Counted from the first letter of the stretch, positions 8,790 to 16,099 are shown. The stretch: 35,451 nt of DNA from Methylacidimicrobium tartarophylax (GCF_902143375.2 NZ_CABFVA020000072.1:1-35451), one strand, 5' to 3'. Notes: generated by a model not told the origin, from the letters alone. Numbers and translations: made by a program.

Positions 8790-9314
8790 CTATCCCCGAG
8801 CCCCCGAGGTTGCCTGCCTTCCGAACTGCAGCCGCTCGTCCGCGGAGAGGATCTCCTCCAGACCCTTCCATCCCACATCCTCGATCTCGTTAAAAAGACG
8901 AAGATAAATTGCCACATCCAAACTCGGAAATCGAGCAAGCAGCCCTTCCAGCGCATCTCGCAGCTTCTCCGCAGGCGGCTCCTGCGGAAACTCCTCGACC
9001 ACCCCATCTGCATCATGGGAGATCCCGAGCGCATCGAGCCAGGCACAAAGCATCGGGGCGCGCTGGTGTACCAGCCAGTGAGAGAAGAGGTGCGAGGAGA
9101 GCGTCTCGCTTTCCGGTAGGGAAAGGACACGGCGCGAGAGCTGATGCCGCTCCAACTTGGGCATTTCCAGGAGCTTCGCCTGCCGGATCCCCAGGCGGCG
9201 GCTCGTCAGTTCGACGACGACGCGGTAGAGGCGCTTGTCGGATTCACGAACGGCCAAGAGCACTTCGTGAACCAGTTCTTCCGGAATTTCCTGCCAGAGA
9301 GTGCACGTTGCCAT
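8790..9314 (-). CDS. Unknown conserved-looking helical protein upstream of xseB-dxs
   Basis: I do not recognise this 174-residue protein. It is rich in Leu, Glu and Arg with no signal peptide, membrane segment or cysteine cluster, so a soluble, mostly helical protein is likely. Notable stretches are EELVHEVLLAVRESDKRLYR near the N-terminus, a His-rich middle (SSHLFSHWLVHQRAPMLCAW, about residues 73-92) and an acidic C-terminal half with VAIYLRLFNEIEDVGWKGLE. It heads the xseB-dxs-argG run and is spaced 11 bases from xseB. Codon use and GC look like its neighbours, so it is probably a real resident gene. The role is unknown. Confidence 0.7.
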   Translation of the reverse strand: MATCTLWQEIPEELVHEVLLAVRESDKRLYRVVVELTSRRLGIRQAKLLEMPKLERHQLSRRVLSLPESETLSSHLFSHWLVHQRAPMLCAWLDALGISHDADGVVEEFPQEPPAEKLRDALEGLLARFPSLDVAIYLRLFNEIEDVGWKGLEEILSADERLQFGRQATSGARG

Positions 9315-9388
9315 AGGCGTTGCGGGCTGTCATCTTGCCTCAGCTCGTGAGAAAGACAATCGTTTTTCCCGGGCGCCGGAGCAGGAGA

Positions 9389-10426
9389 ATGCGAGGAGAC
9401 CAAAAAGGGGAAGGAACGCGGAGGAGGGCTTCCCACCCGAAGGCCGAGCCGCCTCCGGCCCATCCGCTTGCTCCCTCGGAACTCTCCGGGCGGCTCTTCG
9501 GTGCGCATGTCTCGGTCGCCGGGGGATTCGAACGGGCGGTGGAACGCGCCATCCAGTGCGGCTTTTCCGCCGCGCAGCTCTTCCTGAAGAACTGCCGGCA
9601 GTGGAAGGCCCCCGCGATGCGCGCACAGGAAGCCTCGGCCTTTCGAAGAGCGGCTTCCTCTTCCGGAATCTTCTTCTTCGGCCATGCCGGCTATCTAATC
9701 AACCTCGCCTCCCCCTCGGAGCCTCTCGCCACGCAATCTTTGGAATCGCTCCGGGACGAGATCACGCGCGCCGAGCTTCTCGGCCTTCCCTTTCTCGTCC
9801 TGCACCCCGGCACGGGTCTGCACGGCGAAGAACCCAAGACAGCCCTCTTTCGGCTCGCGCACCGACTCCGCCTTCTCTTTCCGGCAGACTCCTCGGAGCC
9901 GACCGTCCGCATCGCCCTAGAGACGATGGCGGGACAAGGAAACCAGCTCGGGGGGCAGCTGGAGCAGCTGGCCTGGGTTCTCGAGAATCTGGCCGACCCC
10001 CGCCGTTTCGGCCTCTGCCTCGATACGGCCCACCTTTGGGCCGCTGGCTACCCGATTGCTACCCGGGCTGGCTACCGGCATTTCACCGAAGAACTAGAAA
10101 GGCTGGGCCTGGCGGACCGGATATGGGCCTTCCATCTCAACGATTCGGCCGCCCCTTTCGGGTCGAGGCGGGACCGTCACGAGCATCTGGGTCGGGGCAC
10201 GCTGGGCCTCGCCGCCTTTCAGCAGATTCTCCAGGACCCACGCTGGTCCAAGCTCCCGATGGTCCTGGAAACGCCAAAAGAGGGCGGGATGGAAGCCGAC
10301 TGCCGCAACCTCCGTGCGATCCTGCCCTTCCTCTCCCCGAGCCATTCGTCGCTCACCGAAGGAAGCCCGGAAAAGGTTCGAAAATTAGAAAAAAGCACTA
10401 GCGTTCGCCGCTTGCCGGACCTATAG
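9389..10426 (+). CDS. nfo: Endonuclease IV (AP endonuclease)
   Basis: The product is a TIM-barrel AP endonuclease that cleaves DNA 5' to abasic sites in base-excision repair with a trinuclear zinc centre. Family stretches are present in order: FGAHVSVAGGFERAVERA, the AQLFLKNCRQWKAP region, the FFGHAGYLINLASP region, LVLHPGTG, IALETMAGQGNQLGG, GLCLDTAHLWAAGY, and the zinc-ligand segments FHLNDS and DRHEHLGRGTLG. The start was taken at ATG 9389 (GGAG nearby); an in-frame ATG at 9320 would add 23 basic residues. Even so, about 36 residues precede the conserved domain and look disordered. It overlaps nothing and is followed after 8 bases by the glutaredoxin gene. Confidence 0.92.
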   Translation: MRGDQKGEGTRRRASHPKAEPPPAHPLAPSELSGRLFGAHVSVAGGFERAVERAIQCGFSAAQLFLKNCRQWKAPAMRAQEASAFRRAASSSGIFFFGHAGYLINLASPSEPLATQSLESLRDEITRAELLGLPFLVLHPGTGLHGEEPKTALFRLAHRLRLLFPADSSEPTVRIALETMAGQGNQLGGQLEQLAWVLENLADPRRFGLCLDTAHLWAAGYPIATRAGYRHFTEELERLGLADRIWAFHLNDSAAPFGSRRDRHEHLGRGTLGLAAFQQILQDPRWSKLPMVLETPKEGGMEADCRNLRAILPFLSPSHSSLTEGSPEKVRKLEKSTSVRRLPDL

Positions 10427-10434
10427 GGTATAAT

Positions 10435-10773
10435 ATGAGTCAACCCAAGATTATCGCCTATCTCAAGCCCACCTGCGGGTGGAGCCAAGGGGTGCGGGCG
10501 ATCCTCCGGAAATATCAGCTTCCCTACGAAGACCGCGACATCGTCAACGTCCTTGAATACCGGGAAGAGATGATCCAGAAGAGTGGCCAGCCCTTTTCTC
10601 CCTGCGTCGAAGTCAACGGCGAATTGCTCGCCGACGTCAGCGGGCAGGAACTGGAACAATGGCTGATCGCCAAGGCCCTGGTCCAAGCGAATGACCGCCC
10701 GGTCGAGACCCCGACCGACCAGGGATGCTCGGGAGAGCATCACGGCGAAATTCCCGTACGGATCAATTTCTAG
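10435..10773 (+). CDS. Monothiol glutaredoxin (Cys-Gly-Trp-Ser)
   Basis: This 112-residue thioredoxin-fold protein has the active site KPTCGWSQGVRA (Cys14), in which the second cysteine is serine, as in monothiol glutaredoxins (usual motif CGFS). The cis-proline region SGQPFSPCVEVNG and the GSH-contact segment LLADVSGQELEQWL are present. Monothiol members typically bind a glutathione-ligated [2Fe-2S] cluster or reduce glutathione mixed disulfides. A roughly 25-residue C-terminal tail with a Cys and two His (CSGEHH) is atypical. It lies 8 bases after nfo with a weak AGGG site, so it is probably co-transcribed. Its last 4 bases overlap the convergent uracil-DNA glycosylase gene. Confidence 0.85.
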   Translation: MSQPKIIAYLKPTCGWSQGVRAILRKYQLPYEDRDIVNVLEYREEMIQKSGQPFSPCVEVNGELLADVSGQELEQWLIAKALVQANDRPVETPTDQGCSGEHHGEIPVRINF

Positions 10774-11573
10774 CCTGTCCTTTGCTCCTCCTCCCGGGGC
10801 GGTTTCTGCTCCGGGACGTCCTCCAGTGCGGCACGCGCGCGGGAAAAAACCGCGTCGAACATCTCTTCGGTCAGTCGGCCGGTGAAGGTGTTCTGTTGGC
10901 TGGGGTGGTAGGACATGAACAGGGTCCGACCCTTCGGAAGCGGCATCTCCGCCCCATGGGAGAAGGAGGGTCGCTTCCGAAGCAGCAGCCGGGCTTCTTC
11001 CGGCCAGCGCTCCTTGACCCAACGAAGCAGGGTCTCAAAGGCCATGCCCCCGAGGGCGATCAGAACCCGAAGATTGGCGAGCGTCTCCAGTTCCCGGACG
11101 AGGAAGGGATAGCAGTTTTTCCTCTCCGAAGGGAGTGGCCGGTTTTCCGGCGGACAACAGCGCACGGCGGCAGTCACAAAACAGTCGGAGAGCTGCAGAC
11201 CGTCCTCTCGGTTGCGGGAAAACGGTTGGCTGGCAAAGCCGATCCGATGGAGTGCCCGGAAGAGCCAATCCCCGCTCCGGTCCCCCGTAAACATTCTTCC
11301 GGTCCGGTTTCCTCCATGAGCGGCGGGTGCGAGTCCCACGAGGACAAGACGGGCTTGCGGATCACCGAATCCCGGAACCGGTTTGGCCCAATAACGGCAG
11401 CCCGCATAACGCTTCGGAGGATGCATGGCGGCTTCCTCACGCCAAGCGACCAGGCGCGGACAACGGCCGCAGGCGACCACCTCCCTTTCGACCTCGGCCA
11501 GGAGAGCGCCGGGAGAGAATACAGCCTCTGGCGGCGGATCCCCCATGCTTTGCGACTCTCCCCCTTCCCTCAC
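10770..11573 (-). CDS. Family 5 uracil-DNA glycosylase (UDGb)
   Basis: The 267-residue protein carries the family 5 motif A, GLAPAAHGGNRTGRMFTGD (residues 80-98), and motif B, SYHPSQQNTFTGRLT. It also has four [4Fe-4S] cysteines: the Cys-x2-Cys pair ACGRCPR (35, 38), one in AAVRCCPP (about 140) and one in RKNCYPF (154). This class removes uracil, and often hypoxanthine or other deaminated bases, from DNA, and is common in thermophiles and acidophiles. The ATG overlaps the stop of the upstream cytosine deaminase gene (ATGA at 11570-11573), so the two are translationally coupled. The deaminase makes uracil from cytosine and this enzyme removes uracil from DNA. Confidence 0.93.
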   Translation of the reverse strand: MREGGESQSMGDPPPEAVFSPGALLAEVEREVVACGRCPRLVAWREEAAMHPPKRYAGCRYWAKPVPGFGDPQARLVLVGLAPAAHGGNRTGRMFTGDRSGDWLFRALHRIGFASQPFSRNREDGLQLSDCFVTAAVRCCPPENRPLPSERKNCYPFLVRELETLANLRVLIALGGMAFETLLRWVKERWPEEARLLLRKRPSFSHGAEMPLPKGRTLFMSYHPSQQNTFTGRLTEEMFDAVFSRARAALEDVPEQKPPREEEQRTG

Positions 11574-12055
11574 GAGCCCGCGCTCTCCCCTTGCGCTCGT
11601 TCTCCCTCTCGAAGTCCGATATCCTCATCCCAGGAAGCGGGAGAGCGGCGAATAAAAGAGGCAAGAAGCTCCCGGCACTCCGCGTCGTCTCTCACCTCGA
11701 CCAAGACTCCCTGGCTACGCAAAAGCTCTTCCGAGCCCAGGAAGGTCCGATTCTCTCCGATGACGATCCGCGGGATGCGGTAGAGGAGGATCGCTCCCGT
11801 GCACATCGGGCAGGGCGACAGAGTGGTATAGAGGGTGCAGGACCGGTAGAGGGAAGCGGGTTGCCGACCGAGGCTTTCCAACGCGTCCATCTCGCCATGG
11901 CGAATGACGCTACCCCACTGAATCCTGCGGTTCCGGCCCCGTGCCAGGATCCGGTCCCCCTGGACGATCAGTGCGCCAATGGGGATTCCGCCTTCTGCGA
12001 GTCCCGCCCGCGCTTCCGCGATCGCCGCTTCCAAAAATGGGTCTGAACCCGCCAT
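11570..12055 (-). CDS. Cytosine deaminase, yeast FCY1-like
   Basis: This 161-residue zinc deaminase has the ligands His53 and catalytic Glu55 in IRHGEMDALE and Cys82/Cys85 in LYTTLSPCPMCTGAILLY. The order HGEMDALE, TTLSPCxMCTGAI, RIVIGEN and the C-terminal SWDEDIG match fungal FCY1 cytosine deaminase (cytosine to uracil, pyrimidine salvage) more closely than tRNA adenosine deaminase TadA. The C-terminal lid typical of FCY1 is present. The start at ATG 12055 gives a length almost equal to FCY1 (158 residues); an upstream ATG (12208) would add 51 residues with no family counterpart. Guanine deaminase or a general nucleoside deaminase remains possible. It is coupled to the downstream glycosylase gene by an ATGA overlap. 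Confidence 0.85.
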   Translation of the reverse strand: MAGSDPFLEAAIAEARAGLAEGGIPIGALIVQGDRILARGRNRRIQWGSVIRHGEMDALESLGRQPASLYRSCTLYTTLSPCPMCTGAILLYRIPRIVIGENRTFLGSEELLRSQGVLVEVRDDAECRELLASFIRRSPASWDEDIGLREGERAQGESAGS

Positions 12056-12529
12056 CTCCAAACTTTCCTCAGACCGACCCCTTCCCGTCCAGAAGGTTTT
12101 GCGGCTCCGACGATTCTCTTGGGCGGGAGATTCCAAGGGATGCACAGCAAAAACGTGCTCCACTGTTTCCCGGATTCGACTCTCGGACCATTCCGCAAAA
12201 GTGGACAAGGGGTTTTCGGCCTGGAACCGGATCCTCCCGTCTCCTCGATTCGGTTCGGATGCAAAAAGGGAACAAGAGAGGCGGCGATTGACTTGTCCGC
12301 GCTCTTAATGGCATCTTAAGTTCCAGCAAAGCGGATCCACACGGCCGGCGCTCGGGGAAAAAGCCCTCGAGATGCCGAGCATTCGCGAAGCGACCATGAC
12401 TTCCCCGGCACCTAAAGGGTGAGTCGCACACATTCACCAGTGTAGGAGAAAACGGGAGAGATAAACTACCAGATCCTGGGAGGAGCCGTTTGGTTTGAAA
12501 ATCCGAATTGACCGGGAAGGAGGATCGCT
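12056..12529. other. Divergent intergenic region, deaminase / HAD phosphatase
   Basis: This 474-base gap between divergent genes holds a direct-repeat operator at 12304-12320 (separate entry) and a strong ribosome site for the HAD gene near 12519. No RNA gene is recognisable, and frames through it are low-complexity. A TTGACT at 12288-12293 has no good -10 partner at normal spacing. Confidence 0.5.
12304..12320 (+). promoter_or_regulatory. OmpR/PhoB-type direct-repeat operator, copy 1
   Basis: CTTAAT and CTTAAG are separated by five bases, a perfect fit to the YTTAAK-N5-YTTAAK layout of PmrA-type boxes; the 11-base period is also that of Pho boxes. It lies 209 bases before the HAD gene and 249 bases before the divergent deaminase. 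The flanks resemble copy 2 at 15750-15766, with GCG, one variable base, then TCTTAATG shared. Which regulator binds is unknown. Confidence 0.5.
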
Positions 12530-13288
12530 ATGACCGAAGAGAATCGCATAGAAGCTTCGATAGAGGGAGGCCACCAAGGGAGCGCATCCGGGACAGCAAC
12601 GGCGGGTATCTCGCACGCTTCGCGCGGCAAGGCTCGATGGGCAGCCATCTTTGATTGGGATGGGGTCATTGCCAATTCCGCCGGCCCCCACGAGGAGAGT
12701 TGGCATCGACTCGCTCGGGAGGAAGGACGAACGCTCCCCCCTGGCTTTTTTCTCCCTTCCTTCGGAAGAAAAAATGATTGGGTCATCCCTCATCTGCTCC
12801 ACTGGACGGAGGATCCCCAAGAGATTGTTCGACTCCGCGAGAGGAAGGAAGAACTCTTTCGGGCGATCGTCGCGGAGCAAGGAATCGATCTCTATCCCGG
12901 GGCGCTCGCCCTCTGCCAATCCCTTGCGAAGGCATCGATTCCCGCGGCGATCGCCTCCTCCACGGCGCGGGCCAATATCGAACTCATCCTCGATCAATGG
13001 AACATGCGTGGGCTTTTTCAAGCCCTGGTGGCGGCCGAAGATGTGAGCCGCGGCAAGCCGGACCCCGAGGTCTTCTGTCTTGCCGCCAAAGAGGTTGGGT
13101 TTGCGCCCGAAGAGTGCATCGTTTTCGAGGACGCGCCCGCCGGAGTGGAAGCGGGCAAACGGGCGGGCATGCGGGTGATCGCTGTTACGACGACCAATCC
13201 TGCCGATGCATTGCAGAAAGCGGATCGGACGCTATCCAGCCTTCAGTCGGTAACCCCCGCCCTGATCCAAGACTGGTTCTTTTCCTAA
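12530..13288 (+). CDS. HAD-superfamily phosphatase, beta-phosphoglucomutase-like
   Basis: The 252-residue protein is a HAD subfamily IA hydrolase. Motif I is AAIFDWDGVIANS (nucleophile Asp near residue 43, second Asp two on), motif II is AIASSTARAN, the motif III Lys is in SRGKPDPEVF, and motif IV is CIVFEDAPAGVEAGKRAGM. The cap region between motifs I and II is the helical type used by phosphoglycolate phosphatase and beta-phosphoglucomutase. It most likely acts on a sugar phosphate or phosphoglycolate; which one cannot be told. The ATG has an excellent AAGGAGG site, so the 36-residue Ser/Gly/Ala-rich extension before motif I appears to be translated. It is convergent with the phosphotransferase gene. 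Confidence 0.85.
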   Translation: MTEENRIEASIEGGHQGSASGTATAGISHASRGKARWAAIFDWDGVIANSAGPHEESWHRLAREEGRTLPPGFFLPSFGRKNDWVIPHLLHWTEDPQEIVRLRERKEELFRAIVAEQGIDLYPGALALCQSLAKASIPAAIASSTARANIELILDQWNMRGLFQALVAAEDVSRGKPDPEVFCLAAKEVGFAPEECIVFEDAPAGVEAGKRAGMRVIAVTTTNPADALQKADRTLSSLQSVTPALIQDWFFS

Positions 13289-13364
13289 GCAGGGTCCCGG
13301 CGCCCGTCGACCGACGGGGAGCGGCAACCGCAGAGCAAGTGTTCTCTCGTCCCTCGCTCGTCCC

Positions 13365-13391
13365 GCACCCCATGGGACGCACCCCATGGGG
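13365..13391. repeat. Tandem GCACCCCATGGG repeats
   Basis: Two copies of GCACCCCATGGG start 14 bases apart in the gap between convergent genes; the second extends to the 10-base palindrome CCCCATGGGG. The inverse orientation, CCATGGGGTGC, recurs at 15948-15958 inside the promoter spacer of the SAM-riboswitch operon. The function is unknown. Confidence 0.5.
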
Positions 13392-13433
13392 ACAAACGAT
13401 CCACCGGGCTTCCTGCCGCGCGGTCACCTGACG

Positions 13434-14597
13434 TCAGGCGGCCGCGTTTCCCTGAAATTTCCATTGGCTCGCCCGTTCCATCCTCTCTGCCGGGATTCTA
13501 CCGCTTTGCTCGGCCACCGCGTCGATGAGATGCGGGCAATGGTCTTTGAGCAGCCGGTTCAGGAGATAGACACCAGTGGCATAGATCGCAACCGCCTTCG
13601 CCTCCTTTTCATCTCTGCTGAGATGGAAGGGCATATCGGAGATGAAGTGAATGGCTTCGTTGAACAAGGAAAGCATTGTCACCTGTTCTTCCGACGCATA
13701 CTGGGTAAGCAGTTCCTCCAGTTTCTCCGAAATCTTATTGTACTTGTGGTAGGCCGGCGTCGGGTAAAACCGGAAGTCGATTTCAACGCCGCCCCGCTTC
13801 CCCGCGGTCCAGTCGATGTCAAACTCCTGCCGATGGATCAAATCATACTTGCCGCGGGCCGAATGATAGAGCTTCCCGGCATCATACCAAGGATCGCAAT
13901 ATTCATAGCCTCGAGGATCGACGAGTTTGAACGACCCCGTATCGCGATCGACCAGGATATTGTCGAAATGGAGGTCGCCATGGACGAAGGGCGAGACCCT
14001 GCTCGGCCGCAGACTCCGGCAGAGTTCCGCGTCTTCTTCTATGACCCGAAGGATCTGCGGCGCATTATAGCACTCTTCTCCTTGGACGTAGATCCGATCC
14101 GCTAGAATGATCTCTTCGAACAAGGGAGCTTTCCTCATCGTTTCGGAAAATCGCGCCCAAGCTCTCAGAAAGTGGAGCTCCTCCAAGTAGTCATCCGGAG
14201 GCAGTCTCTCTTCACGGCTGTAGACCTGGGAAAAGAGGAAGTCGAGGATTCGCTTCACCCAGTCGATTCCTTCGCTGGCAGTGGCATCCCCCTCGCAGAG
14301 AATCTTCCTGAGCGTCGGCAGTTGAACGAATTCCTGCTCCATCGCCACCGCCGAGGGCGAAGCATAGTATCGGATGATTCTCGGATATTTCTCGGCAAGA
14401 TCCTGCGGGAGCCGAAGCAGGAACTGAACCTCATCGTTGAGCTTCCGGGCGCCGTCTCCTTTCGCCTCCTTCCTCAGGTACGGAATCACCTTAGTCCCGG
14501 CATGCGATCCGCCGATCCTCCCGATGCCGCCATCGATCCGATTCGGAACTAATTGCCTTTCTTCGAATACACCTTCACCGACCTGCATCTTGATCAT
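13434..14597 (-). CDS. APH-fold phosphotransferase (small-molecule kinase)
   Basis: This 387-residue protein has the aminoglycoside-phosphotransferase/choline-kinase fold. The catalytic loop is FVHGDLHFDNILVD (residues 204-217), the metal-binding motif is LVDPRGYEY (from 225), and an N-terminal GGSHAGTKV plus KGDGARKLNDEVQFLLRLP covers the nucleotide loop and conserved helix. The KGDGARKL...E motif occurs in kinases encoded with polysaccharide or sugar-nucleotide genes, so a sugar kinase is more likely than antibiotic resistance. The ATG at 14597 has GGAGG five bases upstream and lies 23 bases inside the end of the reductase gene, implying translational coupling. No polysaccharide cluster surrounds the pair. 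Confidence 0.8.
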   Translation of the reverse strand: MIKMQVGEGVFEERQLVPNRIDGGIGRIGGSHAGTKVIPYLRKEAKGDGARKLNDEVQFLLRLPQDLAEKYPRIIRYYASPSAVAMEQEFVQLPTLRKILCEGDATASEGIDWVKRILDFLFSQVYSREERLPPDDYLEELHFLRAWARFSETMRKAPLFEEIILADRIYVQGEECYNAPQILRVIEEDAELCRSLRPSRVSPFVHGDLHFDNILVDRDTGSFKLVDPRGYEYCDPWYDAGKLYHSARGKYDLIHRQEFDIDWTAGKRGGVEIDFRFYPTPAYHKYNKISEKLEELLTQYASEEQVTMLSLFNEAIHFISDMPFHLSRDEKEAKAVAIYATGVYLLNRLLKDHCPHLIDAVAEQSGRIPAERMERASQWKFQGNAAA

Positions 14598-15585
14598 AGG
14601 ATCCTCCGTAGGTTTTGGGTTGCGTTTGTCCAGAGTGTCCCCGGCACCCAGACGGCTCCTGAGCGTTCCGGAATTCTTCCGCTACCCGAGCGATCGCGTC
14701 GCGCAGCGGACGGAAATGAAAGCGGCCGGAAGCCGCTTGTAAAAACTTGGCATTCGAAAGCCGCATCGACATCGGCCGCCGAGCGCAACCGGCCGGCACT
14801 TCCGCCGTCTTCTCCAAAATAAGGTCCAAGGGCTTTCCCAAGCACTGAGCCAGCACCCGAGCGAATTCATACTTGGTTGCCGATTCGGAAGGCGCCAGAT
14901 GATAGATTCCCGAGGACGGGGAACCGGCAAGAAGCGCAATGGCCTCCGCCGCCTCTTCCCGCAGCAGAGGGGTCCGGAGCTGGCGGTGGTCATAGGGATA
15001 GCGCTGCTCCGTCCAGAGCCGGTACGCAGTATCCGTGGCGAAATCGCGCCTTTCCGGGGCAGACGTATAGCCAAAGAGAAAGGGGAGTCGAATCACCAGG
15101 TTCTCCGGAAGCTCCAGAACGAGCCGTTCGGCCACCGCCTTGGTCTGGCCATACACTTGCACCGGGCAGACGGGATCTTCTTCCGTATAGAGGCCGTTTT
15201 TTCGGCCGTCGAAAACGTAGTCCGTCGAAAGAAGGACGAGCTTCCTCCGGTGCGCCCTGCAGATTTCGACCAGGTTCCGTGTTCCTTCTACGTTGATCCT
15301 CCAAGCCGATTCGGGACTCTTCTCACAGAGATCCGGATCGGCCAGCGCCGCCGCGTGAATACAGTAGGCAAAGGGGACCTTTTCCAGTGCCCGAACGACC
15401 TCCTCTCCGTTCGTGAGATCGACCATCACAGATTCCGAATCGAGAGGACCAGGACGGCGTGCGAGAGAATAGACTTGCTCCCGGACTGCCAGTCGCTCCA
15501 CGAGCTTTGTTCCTAAAAAACCGCTGGCGCCGGTCACGAGAACGGATTCTCCAAATTGCTGTTTTCTCCGTTTTGCCGTTTCCAC
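14575..15585 (-). CDS. RmlD-like extended SDR reductase/epimerase (GTG start)
   Basis: The product is an NAD(P)-dependent extended SDR: the dinucleotide loop is SVLVTGASGFLGTKL, the active-site Ser/Thr lies in LLSTDYVFDG, and the Tyr-x3-Lys motif is VYGQTKAVAERL. The YVFDG and VYGQTK motifs match the dTDP-4-dehydrorhamnose reductase (RmlD) and MAT2B-like branch. The GTG at 15585 is preferred: GGAGGG lies about seven bases upstream and the Rossmann motif then follows after a short basic stretch. An ATG at 15720 would add 45 residues of unlike sequence. The product is 336 residues. The phosphotransferase start lies within its last codons, so the pair likely modifies one sugar or sugar nucleotide. 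Neither rmlA, rmlB nor rmlC is present. Confidence 0.8.
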   Translation of the reverse strand: METAKRRKQQFGESVLVTGASGFLGTKLVERLAVREQVYSLARRPGPLDSESVMVDLTNGEEVVRALEKVPFAYCIHAAALADPDLCEKSPESAWRINVEGTRNLVEICRAHRRKLVLLSTDYVFDGRKNGLYTEEDPVCPVQVYGQTKAVAERLVLELPENLVIRLPFLFGYTSAPERRDFATDTAYRLWTEQRYPYDHRQLRTPLLREEAAEAIALLAGSPSSGIYHLAPSESATKYEFARVLAQCLGKPLDLILEKTAEVPAGCARRPMSMRLSNAKFLQAASGRFHFRPLRDAIARVAEEFRNAQEPSGCRGHSGQTQPKTYGGSYDQDAGR

Positions 15586-15941
15586 GCCTGCCACCCTCCG
15601 TTCCGGTTCTTTTGGGAACCACCATGCGCTCCATGGCAAACCAACAGAACTCCCATGAGATAAATCGATCAGAAGCAAAACCTTCTTCCCCGGACGGGGA
15701 GGGCAACCACTACATTGCAAATGCGACTCCCCAAATGGGAAGGCGCGATCTTAATGTTATCTTAATCCAGGTTCTCATCCAGTCAACCGGGATTTTCGCT
15801 TTTTCTCGCATAATCCCGCTCCCACGGTTCTTCCCAGGCCGGGCAAGCCAGCGATCGCCGATCCAACCGGATGAGCAAGCCGATCGGGCAATGCGGTACA
15901 CGTGCGGCCCGGTTTTTCCGCAAAAGACTGCTCTTTTGGGA
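15586..15941. other. Divergent intergenic region upstream of riboswitch operon
   Basis: About 356 bases lie between the reductase start and the riboswitch promoter. They hold a direct-repeat operator at 15750-15766 (separate entry) and an AT-rich patch with CATAAT at 15809-15814 that could be a -10 element without a clear -35. No coding sequence is convincing on either strand. Confidence 0.5.
15750..15766 (+). promoter_or_regulatory. OmpR/PhoB-type direct-repeat operator, copy 2
   Basis: Two identical CTTAAT half-sites are separated by five bases (YTTAAK-N5-YTTAAK). The 22-base block around it differs from copy 1 (12304-12320) at only about four positions. It lies 165 bases before the reductase start on the minus side and about 175 bases before the riboswitch promoter on the plus side. 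Confidence 0.5.
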
Positions 15942-15969
15942 TTGACTCCATGGGGTGCCCACGCATACT
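15942..15969 (+). promoter_or_regulatory. Predicted sigma-70-type promoter of the SAM-riboswitch operon
   Basis: TTGACT (15942-15947) and CATACT (15964-15969) are separated by 16 bases. A start about seven bases further on would place transcription initiation just before the first paired stem of the aptamer at 15979, which supports the call. Confidence 0.65.
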
Positions 15970-15978
15970 TCACCCTAA

Positions 15979-16099
15979 CTCTTATCAAGAGCGGCGGAGG
16001 GTAACTGGCCCTGCGAAGTCGCGGCAACCGGGGAGAGGCTACAGCCGAACCCGTCAGGTGCCAACCCCAGCTCCGGTGAAAACCGGGGAAGGATGAGAG
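15979..16099 (+). promoter_or_regulatory. SAM-I (S-box) riboswitch aptamer
   Basis: The conserved S-box core is present in order: CTCTTATCAAGAG (15979 on), GGCGGAGGG, ACTGGCCC (16004-16011), CGGCAACC (16022-16029), GGTGCCAA (16057-16064), and the closing GATGAGAG (16092-16099), which pairs with CTCTTATC to form stem P1 with one G-U pair. A further stem CCGGT-GAAA-ACCGG (16073-16086) matches P4 with a tetraloop. SAM-I riboswitches bind S-adenosylmethionine and switch off methionine or sulfur-assimilation genes. The aptamer ends 55 bases before the ATG of the threonine-synthase-like gene and so governs the three-gene operon. Confidence 0.95.

Noticed and set aside
10429-10434. Perfect TATAAT directly before the glutaredoxin ATG
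   Set aside because: Initiation from it would fall inside the gene; no -35 is spaced correctly and the gene is 8 bases after nfo, so it is more likely chance in an operon junction.
12056-12208. 51-residue N-terminal extension of the cytosine deaminase
   Set aside because: It has no family counterpart, FCY1-like proteins start at the downstream Met, and a GGAG lies next to that start.
13434-14597. Aminoglycoside-resistance kinase
   Set aside because: Only the fold is shared; the coupled RmlD-like reductase and the lack of any mobile element argue for a metabolic kinase.
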